A stretch of DNA of 64,000 nt from Alphaproteobacteria bacterium (lineage in GTDB: Bacteria > Pseudomonadota > Alphaproteobacteria > CAAGCB01 > CAG-977), in the NCBI GenBank assembly GCA_900768185.1, contig CAAGCB010000044.1, positions 124,001-188,000 of the forward strand, given 5' to 3'. This document shows positions 8,864 to 16,037 of this stretch, piece after piece. Position 1 is the stretch's first letter. Each line of letters opens with the position of its first letter. The translations under genes and the position numbers were made by a program. The notes beneath the pieces are model-generated. The model saw only the letters and a program-made list of their open reading frames with translations, did not search any database and was not told the origin of the DNA.

Positions 8864-9469
8864 ATGCTCAAAACTTTCCTTTTCGCCGCGTTCTTTTTTT
8901 GCGCCGCATCGGCGGCTTTCGCCGCGCAGGGGGACGACGGTTTTTACACCCGCGCGGACGCGGGTTATGTTTATTCAACTCTGGACGGCGTTAAGGAAAC
9001 CTATGCCGCGCAAACGGGATTCGGGCAAAAATACGGTGATTTTTTGCGCGCCGAATTTGATCTGAGCTTTACGCGCGTTCGCCTTCGCGGGGCGGAGGCT
9101 TTTGACGGTCGAGCGGAAAACGGCACGCGGGCGCACACCCGATCTTTTGCGGCGATGGGAACGCTTTTCGCCGATTTGTTTTCCGTCGGGGGGACGACGC
9201 CCTACGTCGGCGTCGGCGGCGGAATCGCGCGCAACGCGCTGCAGGATTTTACCTTGAACGGGCGGCGTATGGCGGGGGATATCCGTTATCATGCGGCGTG
9301 GCAGGCGGTTGGCGGCGTCGGAATCGATCTGCCGGCGAATTTCACGCTGGACGTGTCTTATTCCTATATGGACGCGGGAAACGTGAAAACGAAAAAGAAC
9401 GGCGGTGAACGCTTGCGTCAGGACGTGAAAATGCGTAAAGTCCTGCTTGGCTTGCGCTATAATTTCTGA
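8864..9469 (+). CDS. Outer-membrane beta-barrel protein (small porin-like)
   Basis: 201 residues with a clear signal peptide (MLKTFLFAAFFF, cleavage after AFAA near residue 21). The mature part alternates polar and hydrophobic residues with aromatic belts (YTRADAGYVYSTL, GVGGGIARNAL, LDVSYSYMDAGNVK) and ends in LRYNF, with a terminal Phe as recognised by the BAM machinery. This fits an eight-strand barrel of the OmpA/opacity type. Function beyond an outer-membrane location is unknown. It follows pheA closely but there is no functional link. Confidence 0.8.
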   Translation: MLKTFLFAAFFFCAASAAFAAQGDDGFYTRADAGYVYSTLDGVKETYAAQTGFGQKYGDFLRAEFDLSFTRVRLRGAEAFDGRAENGTRAHTRSFAAMGTLFADLFSVGGTTPYVGVGGGIARNALQDFTLNGRRMAGDIRYHAAWQAVGGVGIDLPANFTLDVSYSYMDAGNVKTKKNGGERLRQDVKMRKVLLGLRYNF

Positions 9470-9488
9470 TTCGGAGTCTTTGACCGTT

Positions 9489-10487
9489 ATGCCCGATTTT
9501 CTGTACACCGTCGTTTTGCATCAGCCCGTTTGGATCTGGTTGATGTTTTTTGCCGTCTTTTCTGCCGTTCTGTTTCTGGATTTGGGCGTTTTGGAAAAGG
9601 AAGCGCAGGAAATCAGCGCGAAAAAGAGTTTGATTTTGTTCACGGCTTACGCGTCGATCGCCTGTCTGTTCGGTGTGTGGATATGGTGGTATTTCGGAAA
9701 AAACATGGCGGCGGAATACTTTATGGGATACGTCGTCGAAATCGGGCTGTCGATTGACAACGTGTTCGTGATTTCGCTGGTGTTTTCGTACTTGGCGATT
9801 CCGCGGAATTTACAGCACCGCGTGCTGTTCTGGGGCATTCTGGGCGCGGCGGTTTTGCGCGGCGTGATGTTTGTCATCGGCGCGGAAATCCTTGACCAAT
9901 GGGATCCCGTGTTGCTGATTTTCGCCGTTTTCCTGATTTATTCGGGCTTGAAGATGCTGCTTTCGGACGATCCTTCGATCGATTTGTCGGACAGTAAAAT
10001 GTTGCGGTTTTTCCGGCACTATTTGCGTTTGACGAACGAACTGCGCGGCGAGCATTTCTTTGTTCGCGAACCGTCGCAGTCCGAACCGGGAAAGATGAAA
10101 TGGTACGCGACGCCGCTGTTTTTGGCGTTGTTGCTGATCGAATTCGGCGACGCTTTGTTCGCGATCGACAGCGTGCCGACGATGCTGTCCGTGTCGCATG
10201 AAACGTTCGCCGTCTATTCCAGCGACATGTTCGCCGTTTTGGGGTTGCGCGCGCTGTATTTCATGGTGTGCGCGGCGATGCACCGTTTTTCGTATTTGCA
10301 GCCCGCCTGCGCGATTTTGCTGGTGACAATCGGGTTGAAAGTGTTTGTGGGCGAATTCTTCTTTAAAATCGAGGATTGTTATTCTCTGCTAATCACGTTT
10401 GTTCTGCTGGGCGGCGGCATTTTGCTGTCGCTGTTCAAATCCGCCGAAAAGGAAGAGGCGGCGGAACACGCGCGCGAAGTGTCCTAA
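9489..10487 (+). CDS. TerC/Alx family integral membrane protein
   Basis: About 332 residues, several hydrophobic helices. Characteristic TerC elements are visible: EIGLSIDNVFVISLVF near residue 80 (acidic residue in a helix) and LLIEFGDALFAIDSVPTML near 210, both thought to coordinate metal ions. Members of this family (Alx, TerC) act in manganese export or metal loading of secreted proteins. The ATG at 9489 is preferred over one 42 bases upstream because that longer form would overlap the previous gene and GGAGT precedes the shorter one. Located in the inner membrane. Confidence 0.88.
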   Translation: MPDFLYTVVLHQPVWIWLMFFAVFSAVLFLDLGVLEKEAQEISAKKSLILFTAYASIACLFGVWIWWYFGKNMAAEYFMGYVVEIGLSIDNVFVISLVFSYLAIPRNLQHRVLFWGILGAAVLRGVMFVIGAEILDQWDPVLLIFAVFLIYSGLKMLLSDDPSIDLSDSKMLRFFRHYLRLTNELRGEHFFVREPSQSEPGKMKWYATPLFLALLLIEFGDALFAIDSVPTMLSVSHETFAVYSSDMFAVLGLRALYFMVCAAMHRFSYLQPACAILLVTIGLKVFVGEFFFKIEDCYSLLITFVLLGGGILLSLFKSAEKEEAAEHAREVS

Positions 10488-10520
10488 AAAACTTGGCATT
10501 GAAAAAGATCGCGTCCCCCT

Positions 10521-10549
10521 CTTGCCGAAAGCGGAGGGGCGACCTATAT
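10521..10549 (+). promoter_or_regulatory. Heat-shock (RpoH-type) promoter of hsp20
   Basis: CTTGCC (10521-10526), a 16-base spacer and CCTATAT (10543-10549) resemble the alphaproteobacterial RpoH consensus CTTG...CYTATNT. Transcription would start near 10556, leaving an untranslated leader of about 84 bases. Confidence 0.5.
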
Positions 10550-10563
10550 CATTCGTTGTCGGG

Positions 10564-10632
10564 ACGCGCCCGTTCGGGGCGTTTCGGTGACGGAAGCCGC
10601 CTGCGGTTCCGCCTGTAGTTTGCTTTTAGGAG
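10564..10632 (+). promoter_or_regulatory. Candidate ROSE-like RNA thermometer in hsp20 leader
   Basis: The leader holds two hairpins, each with one unpaired G in its 5' arm: 10564-10571 with 10576-10582, and 10592-10600 with 10603-10610. They are followed by TTGCT (10620-10624), which can pair with the ribosome-binding AGGA (10628-10631). Stacked hairpins plus a U(U/C)GCU-AGGA stem is the architecture of ROSE elements found before ibpA-like genes. The final loop is only three bases, which weakens the case. Confidence 0.4.
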
Positions 10633-10639
10633 AAATGAA

Positions 10640-11125
10640 ATGGCTTTGATGACGAACACGCCTTTTATGTTGGGCTTTGATTCTTTGGAACGTTTGCTGG
10701 ACAATGCGGCGAAAAATTCCGAAAGCTACCCGCCTTACAACATTGAACGGATTGATCCGTCGCATTTGCAAATCACGGTCGCCGTCGCGGGATTCGGCGA
10801 AGAAGATTTAAGCATCGAATTGGACGACAAACAGCTGACCGTCTGCGGACGCCATGTCGAAGACGAAAACGAAAAACAGCGTCAATATCTGTACCGCGGC
10901 ATCGCGTCGCGTCAATTCAAGCGGTCGTTTGTTCTGGCTGACGGAATCGAAGTCGTCGGCGCGCATTTGGACAACGGGTTGCTGCATATCGATTTGAAAC
11001 AGCGCGCTCCCGAATCCAAACTTCGCCGGATTCAGATTTCCAAAAAGGAAAACAAGAGCGGACGCGACGGAAAAATTGAAAACAAATCTTTCGACAAGGA
11101 AAAATCCGACAAGAAAACCGCCTGA
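10640..11125 (+). CDS. ibpA: Small heat-shock protein Hsp20 (IbpA type)
   Basis: Holdase chaperone that binds unfolding proteins. 161 residues: short N-terminal region, alpha-crystallin domain from about residue 35 (PPYNIERIDPSHLQITVAVAGF) to 130, including the VVGAHLDNGLLHIDL strands, then a basic Lys/Asp-rich tail of about 30 residues. The tail is longer than usual and carries the NKSGRDGK-like low-complexity stretch. AGGAG lies seven bases before the ATG; another ATG five bases earlier is out of frame. It is followed 27 bases later by its usual alphaproteobacterial partner, a DUF1150 gene. Confidence 0.9.
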   Translation: MALMTNTPFMLGFDSLERLLDNAAKNSESYPPYNIERIDPSHLQITVAVAGFGEEDLSIELDDKQLTVCGRHVEDENEKQRQYLYRGIASRQFKRSFVLADGIEVVGAHLDNGLLHIDLKQRAPESKLRRIQISKKENKSGRDGKIENKSFDKEKSDKKTA

Positions 11126-11152
11126 CGCGGTTTTGAAAACAGGAGAACCGTC

Positions 11153-11368
11153 ATGCGGGAAAACGCCGGTGAAAACATGATTTCGACCGACGAACTGGCG
11201 CGGCTGGGCGTCGATTCCGTCGCCTATGTCAGATCCAAAGTCGTCGACAACCGCAAAATGTGGTTCGTCTATGCGGCGCAGGGAACGGAATTGGCTTGTA
11301 CAGACGACGAAAATCAGGCTATATCTCTGATATTCGACAACAAACTGATACCGGTGAGCGTCCATTGA
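11153..11368 (+). CDS. DUF1150 family small protein
   Basis: 71-residue protein of the DUF1150 family, which in alphaproteobacteria typically follows an hsp20 gene. Seen: LARLGVDSVAYVRSK and the C-terminal FVYAAQGTELACTDDENQA segment. No molecular function is established; co-expression with Hsp20 under heat shock is inferred from the order. ATG at 11153 has AGGAG upstream; a second ATG lies eight codons in. The stop overlaps the TTG start of the next gene. Confidence 0.85.
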   Translation: MRENAGENMISTDELARLGVDSVAYVRSKVVDNRKMWFVYAAQGTELACTDDENQAISLIFDNKLIPVSVH

Positions 11369-12003
11369 CACACGAACAGACAGGCACCTGCGAACGGTGC
11401 GGAAAATCGGAACGGCTCTGCGTTTGCGCGGATGCGGAACCGTTTGACAACAAACACGCCGTCTTGATTTTGCAACACCCGCAGGAACAGGACAAAGAGC
11501 TGGGGACGGCGGGCATTATCGTGTCCATGCTGAAAAACGCGCGGCTGGAAATCGCGCTGTCGCGTCCAAGTCTGGCGGCGGTTTTGAAAAGTCCCGCCGA
11601 TCCGAAAAAATGGGGCGTGCTGTATCTTGGCGCGCAAAACGAAACGCCCGTCGCGCCGGGGCTGTACGCTATCGGTCGCAGGGGGAATCTGATGGACGAC
11701 ACCGCCGAACGCGTCAAAAATTTGGAAGGCGTCATTTTGCTGGACGGGTCGTGGTCGCAGGCAAAGGCGTTGTGGTGGCGCAACCCGTGGCTGTTGAAAA
11801 CGCAACGTCTGCTTTTGGTGCCGCAAAAGCGTTCTTTGTACGGAAAATTACGCAAGGAACCCCGCAAGGAAAGCGTTTCCACGCTGGAAGCGTGCGCTCA
11901 GTGTCTGGACTTTCTGGGCGAAGATCCCGCGATCGCGCGGGGGCTGACGGACGCTTTCGCCCGTATGCTGGACAAATACAAGGCTTTGCACGCCCGCCGC
12001 TAA
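11365..12003 (+). CDS. DTW-domain tRNA aminocarboxypropyltransferase
   Basis: 212 residues if started at TTG 11365, which overlaps the previous stop (TTGA) and has GGTGAG seven bases before it. Seen: an N-terminal zinc-binding CERCGKSERLCVC cluster, HPQEQDKELGTA near residue 40, and LLDGSWSQAKALWW near 135, where DGSW is a variant of the D-T-W motif. DTW proteins such as TapT add the 3-amino-3-carboxypropyl group to a uridine of tRNA using S-adenosylmethionine. The assignment to that reaction is by family. Confidence 0.85.
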   Translation: MTHEQTGTCERCGKSERLCVCADAEPFDNKHAVLILQHPQEQDKELGTAGIIVSMLKNARLEIALSRPSLAAVLKSPADPKKWGVLYLGAQNETPVAPGLYAIGRRGNLMDDTAERVKNLEGVILLDGSWSQAKALWWRNPWLLKTQRLLLVPQKRSLYGKLRKEPRKESVSTLEACAQCLDFLGEDPAIARGLTDAFARMLDKYKALHARR

Positions 12004-12081
12004 ACGGCTTTTCGAAATTTTAGACAAAATTTTCTTTTATCCCCGCGGGCGGTATGTTAAATTCGTTCGCAGGGATTTTTT

Positions 12082-12729
12082 ATGACAGGCAGGTTGGTCA
12101 TGACAGCAGACAAATACGTTCACGTCAAACGCAAACATTCGGGGCGCGGAACGGAAAAGGAAAACAAAAAAACGGAAAAAGGGCGGACGGGCGAATCCGA
12201 ATCCGCCGGCTTTTATTCGCTGGGCGACAAGCGCGAGGGCGCGGCGAAAGGCGTCTTTCCCTTTGATGTCATCAACGGGTTCCGTTTGATCGACGCGGAA
12301 TACAAAACGCCGCCCAAACCCGAACGAGAAGCCCGCCGCAAAGAATTTAACAAAATCGTGAAACCCGATTTTTTGAAATACATCGCCGCGAATTTCGAAT
12401 CCGAACTGCGCGCGATCGGCGTCACTGACGCGGGATTGGAGTTGATGCGCAAAGGGCGCAGCGTCAACGGGTTTAACGTCCATCATAAAAAGCCCATTCA
12501 CGGCGGCGGGACGAACGACTTTAAGAATCTGATTCTGGTGCCGATTCCCCCGCATGACGAACTGCATCACAAAGTCATCGATCCGCAGATTAAAAATCAA
12601 AACACCGAAAAGGGGGTGCGCGTTAAACTGCCGTGGAGCGACGATATGGTTTGGAAACGTCCCGCGAAATCCCGCGAAAAGCTGAACGCGGCGGCGGCGG
12701 TGCTTCTGCAAAACAGGGGCGGTCGCTAA
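12082..12729 (+). CDS. Colicin-type HNH nuclease family protein (paralogue 3)
   Basis: 215 residues, paralogue of the genes at 6395 and 7195. N-terminal ADKYVHVKR (9-17) is followed by a Lys/Glu-rich linker, then INGFRLIDAEYKTP, a basic helix, and the HNH core: HH at 134-135, PIHGGG, N149, H158, H162. PWSDDMV near residue 184 matches PWTDDMV in paralogue 1, and the protein ends RGGR. The ATG at 12082 is preferred because AGGGATTTTTT precedes it exactly as in paralogue 2; an internal ATG at 12100 is possible. A SUKH-family gene follows 72 bases downstream, suggesting a toxin-immunity pair. Confidence 0.8.
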   Translation: MTGRLVMTADKYVHVKRKHSGRGTEKENKKTEKGRTGESESAGFYSLGDKREGAAKGVFPFDVINGFRLIDAEYKTPPKPEREARRKEFNKIVKPDFLKYIAANFESELRAIGVTDAGLELMRKGRSVNGFNVHHKKPIHGGGTNDFKNLILVPIPPHDELHHKVIDPQIKNQNTEKGVRVKLPWSDDMVWKRPAKSREKLNAAAAVLLQNRGGR

Positions 12730-12735
12730 AAACCG

Positions 12736-12764
12736 TTGAAGTGGCGGACGTTATCCTTTAAAAT
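12736..12764 (+). promoter_or_regulatory. Sigma70-type promoter of the SUKH gene
   Basis: TTGAAG (12736-12741), a 17-base spacer and TAAAAT (12759-12764), beginning seven bases after the HNH stop codon and 37 bases before the ATG at 12802. It would allow expression of the immunity-type gene without the nuclease. Confidence 0.55.
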
Positions 12765-12801
12765 ACGTCCCAATGTTCACTTTAATACTGCTTAGGAAAA
12801 A

Positions 12802-13245
12802 ATGATGATCGAAGATATTCTGAAACAGCTGTCCAAAGACGAAGGCGCCATGATTGTTCGTCCCGCTTCCAGCAAGGATTTGGCGCAGTGTCAAAAAGAT
12901 ATGGCGGAAATCGGCTTGCCGCCCGTTCCGCACGGCTATATCGATTTTCTGCGCGACGTTAACGGTTTCGCATGGAACGGCATTGAATTTTTCAGCACCG
13001 ATCAGGTGACGGATCCCGAATCCGGCTATACTTTGAACGACATCGTCACCGCGAACGAGGATTTCGCCGATTACGGCGACGATTTGGAAGGATTCGTTTT
13101 GCTGGGACGCGCCGATGACGATTTGTACGTCTATAACGTCGCGAACGAAAAATACGAAGTGCTGGATTTCACGGGACACGACGTGATGGAAGATTACGAC
13201 ACTTTCGACGCGATGTTTGAAGGCGTCGTTTCCCCGCGCATGTGA
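12802..13245 (+). CDS. SUKH (SMI1/KNR4) family protein, likely immunity protein
   Basis: 147-residue acidic protein. LPPVPHGYIDFLRDVNGF followed by NGIEFFS matches the SMI1/KNR4 (SUKH) core, where a helix-turn leads to a G-x-EFF strand; a later region reads GFVLLGRADDDLYVYN. SUKH proteins are a main immunity family of bacterial polymorphic toxins and commonly neutralise nucleases. The preceding gene encodes an HNH nuclease, so this is probably its antidote; the strong negative charge suits binding to a basic nuclease. Start at 12802 or 12805, with AGGA upstream. It has its own promoter. Confidence 0.82.
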   Translation: MMIEDILKQLSKDEGAMIVRPASSKDLAQCQKDMAEIGLPPVPHGYIDFLRDVNGFAWNGIEFFSTDQVTDPESGYTLNDIVTANEDFADYGDDLEGFVLLGRADDDLYVYNVANEKYEVLDFTGHDVMEDYDTFDAMFEGVVSPRM

Positions 13246-13255
13246 TTAAAAAAAC

Positions 13256-14314
13256 GTGCTGGTAACTGATTTCGATTTTGATTTGCCGCGGGAACGGATC
13301 GCTTCGCGTCCCGCGGAACCGCGCGAATCGGCAAAGCTGTTGCACGTCTGTCCGCCCGACGTGTTCACGGACGGGCATATTTCGGATTTTCCGAATCTGT
13401 TGCGTCCCGACGATTTGCTGGTGTTCAACGATACGCGCGTTATTCCCGCCCGCCTGTTCGGTCGACGGGGCGACGCCGCGATCGAAGCCACGCTGTTCAA
13501 ATCGGTCGGACTGAATCAGTGGGAGGCTTTGATTAAAAACGCGCGCCGCCTGCGTGAAAACGATGTCGTGCGCTTTTATCCGCCGAACAATCCCGATGCC
13601 GACGCTTTGGAAGCCAAAGTGCTGGGGCGGGGCGAAGACGGCGCGACGGTCGTTCTGGAATTTCTGATCGATCCGTCGCATTTGTTCGCATCGCTGGAAA
13701 AGTACGGCGTCATGCCTCTGCCGCCTTATATTCATCGTGAAAAAACGGGGTACGAAGACGACAAGCGCAACTATCAGACCGTGTACGCCAAACACGACGG
13801 GGCGGTCGCGGCGCCGACGGCGGGGTTGCATTTTACCGAAAAATTGCTGGCGAAAATCGATTCGATGGGGATTGAAAACGTGAAAATCACGCTGCATGTC
13901 GGCGGCGGCACGTTCCTGCCCGTCAAAGCGTCCGATACCAAAGACCATGTCATGCACGCCGAATACGGGCATATTTCTCCCGAAAACGCAGAAATCATCA
14001 CGCGGGCGAAACACGCCGGACGCCGGATTGTTTCAATCGGGACGACGGCTTTGCGTTTGCTGGAAAGCGCGGCGGACGAAACGGGGACGGTTCATTCGTT
14101 CAACCGCGAAACGTCGATTTTCATCACGCCGGGGTACGCGTTCAAAGCGGTTGACGCTTTGTTCACGAATTTTCATTTGCCGTGTTCGACTTTGTTTATG
14201 CTGGTTTGCGCTTTTTCGGGCGTTGATTGCATGAAATCCGCCTATAAACACGCGATTGAATCGGAATATCGCTTTTTTTCCTACGGCGACGCGTGTTTTT
14301 TGGAAAAGAAGTAA
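13256..14314 (+). CDS. queA: tRNA ribosyltransferase-isomerase QueA
   Basis: Transfers the ribosyl part of S-adenosylmethionine to 7-aminomethyl-7-deazaguanine in tRNA to make epoxyqueuosine. 352 residues starting at GTG 13256: the first residues (VTDFDFDLPRERIASRP) align with the QueA N-terminus. Other family motifs: FNDTRVIPARLFG near residue 60, GAVAAPTAGLHFT near 180, GGGTFLPV near 217, and TNFHLPCSTLFML near 303. It starts ten bases after the SUKH gene. Confidence 0.95.
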   Translation: MLVTDFDFDLPRERIASRPAEPRESAKLLHVCPPDVFTDGHISDFPNLLRPDDLLVFNDTRVIPARLFGRRGDAAIEATLFKSVGLNQWEALIKNARRLRENDVVRFYPPNNPDADALEAKVLGRGEDGATVVLEFLIDPSHLFASLEKYGVMPLPPYIHREKTGYEDDKRNYQTVYAKHDGAVAAPTAGLHFTEKLLAKIDSMGIENVKITLHVGGGTFLPVKASDTKDHVMHAEYGHISPENAEIITRAKHAGRRIVSIGTTALRLLESAADETGTVHSFNRETSIFITPGYAFKAVDALFTNFHLPCSTLFMLVCAFSGVDCMKSAYKHAIESEYRFFSYGDACFLEKK

Positions 14315-14331
14315 ATAAAATCCGATTTTAC

Positions 14332-14360
14332 TTGAATAAGTGAAAAAATAATTTTATAAA
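14332..14360 (+). promoter_or_regulatory. Sigma70-type promoter of mucR
   Basis: TTGAAT (14332-14337), 17-base spacer, TATAAA (14355-14360), 32 bases before the ATG. The surrounding A/T-rich tract is the kind of sequence MucR proteins bind, so self-regulation is plausible. Confidence 0.6.
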
Positions 14361-14392
14361 TATCCCTGTAACATTCAAATCAGGAGTTTCAA

Positions 14393-14809
14393 ATGTCTGA
14401 ACCTATCACAAACGAAGATCTGCTGGCTTTCACGACGGAGATCGTTTCTTCCCACGTTTCCAACAACGAAACCGCCGCGGCTGATTTGCCCAAACTGATC
14501 GCCGACGTTTATTGCGCTCTGGCGACCGTCAACGCGCCTGCGGAACCCGAATCCGAACGCTTGCAGCCCGCCGTTCCCGTTAAAAAATCCGTTTTCCCCG
14601 ATTATATCGTTTGTCTGGAAGACGGTAAAAAGCTGAAAATGCTGAAACGTCATTTGAAAACGGCGTACAACATGACGCCCGATGAATACCGCGCCCGCTG
14701 GGGCTTGCCCGCCGATTATCCGATGGTCGCGCCGAATTACGCCGAACGCCGTTCGGGATTGGCGAAAAAAATCGGTCTGGGAATGCGGAACAGAAAAAAT
14801 AAAGAATAA
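14393..14809 (+). CDS. mucR: MucR/Ros family zinc-finger transcriptional regulator
   Basis: 138 residues. The C-terminal half holds the prokaryotic zinc finger and its flanks: SVFPDYIVCLEDGKKLKMLK, then RHLKTAYNMTPDEYRARWGL and a PNYAERRSGLAKKIGLG tail. The classical second cysteine of the finger is absent, as in several MucR homologues that bind DNA with fewer metal ligands. MucR/Ros proteins are global silencers in alphaproteobacteria and bind AT-rich DNA. The gene stands alone between its own promoter and a strong terminator. Confidence 0.9.
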   Translation: MSEPITNEDLLAFTTEIVSSHVSNNETAAADLPKLIADVYCALATVNAPAEPESERLQPAVPVKKSVFPDYIVCLEDGKKLKMLKRHLKTAYNMTPDEYRARWGLPADYPMVAPNYAERRSGLAKKIGLGMRNRKNKE

Positions 14810-14813
14810 TTCC

Positions 14814-14842
14814 AAAAGGCATTACCGAAAGTAATGCCTTTT
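14814..14842 (+). terminator. Terminator of mucR
   Basis: AAAAGGCATTAC (14814-14825) pairs with GTAATGCCTTTT (14831-14842) across a five-base loop, followed by more T residues. Confidence 0.92.
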
Positions 14843-14889
14843 TTCTTTTGAAACGCGGCTTTGGTTTTTCATTTAAAAAAGGGCGGAAC

Positions 14890-15333
14890 ATGACCGCGAA
14901 CGAACCGTTTTGGAAAACGAAACAGCTGTCCGAAATGACGGCGGAAGAATGGGAATCGCTGTGCGACGGGTGCGGCAAATGCTGTTTGGAAAAGGTCGTT
15001 TTTGAAGACGACGGATCACTGGCGTTCACTAATATCGCGTGCAAGTTGCTGGATCGGACGACATGCCGTTGCTGGCATTATAAACACCGTGAACGCTATG
15101 TTCCCGAATGCAAGCGCATTACGCCCGAAACGCTGCAATATTACTACTGGCTGCCGAAAACGTGCGCCTACCGCCTGTTGAACGAAGGAAAGCCGTTGCC
15201 TTCGTGGCACCCGTTGGTTACGGGAACGCCGATGAGCGTTCATCTGGCGAACATGTCTGCGTCGGGACGGTGCGTTTCCCCTAAACCGGAAGATGAATAT
15301 CAGGATTACATCGTCGAATGGGACGATTTATGA
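14890..15333 (+). CDS. YcgN/UPF0260 cysteine-cluster protein
   Basis: 147 residues of the YcgN family (CxxCxxCC-type). Seen: CDGCGKCCLEK near residue 25, then CKLLDRTTCRCWHYKHR and KTCAYRLLNEGKPLPSWHPL, the expected cysteine/histidine positions for a bound metal or iron-sulfur cluster. Function is unknown. The ATG at 14890 is preceded by GGGCGGA; an upstream TTG would sit inside the mucR terminator. Its stop overlaps the next start (ATGA). Confidence 0.88.
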   Translation: MTANEPFWKTKQLSEMTAEEWESLCDGCGKCCLEKVVFEDDGSLAFTNIACKLLDRTTCRCWHYKHRERYVPECKRITPETLQYYYWLPKTCAYRLLNEGKPLPSWHPLVTGTPMSVHLANMSASGRCVSPKPEDEYQDYIVEWDDL

Positions 15334-16037
15334 CCGATTGTTCGTCAATCGTCATTTTGTACGAGGGACGCGAAATCGCCGTCGCGGTAGCGCGCAATCC
15401 GCGCGCCAAACGCGTTCGTCTGAAGATTGACCGCAAAACGCGCCGCGCCGAATTGATTTTGCCGAAACGGGCGTCGTTGAACGCGGCGGCGGCTTTTGCG
15501 GCGTCCAAAGTTGCTTGGATTGCGGAACAGATGAAAAAGCTGCCGGAAAAGCGCGTTTTTTGCGACGGGCTGTCGTTGACTTTTTTGGGTCAAGAGGTCG
15601 TAATTCATCATTCTCCGATGGCGAAAAGAGGCGTCTGGCTGGACGGCGGCGTCGTTTGGGTGTCGGGGCGGGCGGAACATTTGGCGCGCAGGACGCGCGA
15701 TTTTTTCAAAAGCGAATTTGCCGTCTACGCATTGAAACGGGCGCGCGAAACCGCGGTGAAAACGGGCGGAAAAGTCGTCGGGCTGACCGTTCGGGACACG
15801 ACGTCGCGCTGGGGCAGCTGTTCCAAAGACGGACGTTTGAACCTGTCATGGCGGTTGGGGCTGGCGCCGTTGTTCGTTGCCGATTACGTTATCGCGCACG
15901 AGGTCGCGCATCTGTGCCAGATGAATCATTCCGCGGCGTTTTGGGCGGTTGTCGCCGATCTTTGTCCCGATTTTAAAAAAGCCGAGGCGTGGCTGAAAAA
16001 AAACGCCGCCGTCCTGTACAGTTACGATATCGCCTGA
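15330..16037 (+). CDS. YgjP-like zinc metallopeptidase domain protein
   Basis: 235 residues of the YgjP/DUF45 (SprT-like, M48-type) family. Seen: an N-terminal beta region with RAKRVRLKIDRKTRRAELIL, the RDTTSRWGSCSK motif near residue 160, and the zinc-binding HEVAH near 190, with the third ligand in the downstream NHSAAFW segment. Substrates are not known. It overlaps YcgN by four bases at the start and the convergent anmK-like gene by 16 bases at the end. Confidence 0.85.
   Translation: MTDCSSIVILYEGREIAVAVARNPRAKRVRLKIDRKTRRAELILPKRASLNAAAAFAASKVAWIAEQMKKLPEKRVFCDGLSLTFLGQEVVIHHSPMAKRGVWLDGGVVWVSGRAEHLARRTRDFFKSEFAVYALKRARETAVKTGGKVVGLTVRDTTSRWGSCSKDGRLNLSWRLGLAPLFVADYVIAHEVAHLCQMNHSAAFWAVVADLCPDFKKAEAWLKKNAAVLYSYDIA

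Noticed and set aside
14848..14889. TTG start for the cysteine-cluster protein
   Set aside because: It overlaps the mucR terminator's T run; ATG 14890 has a ribosome site.
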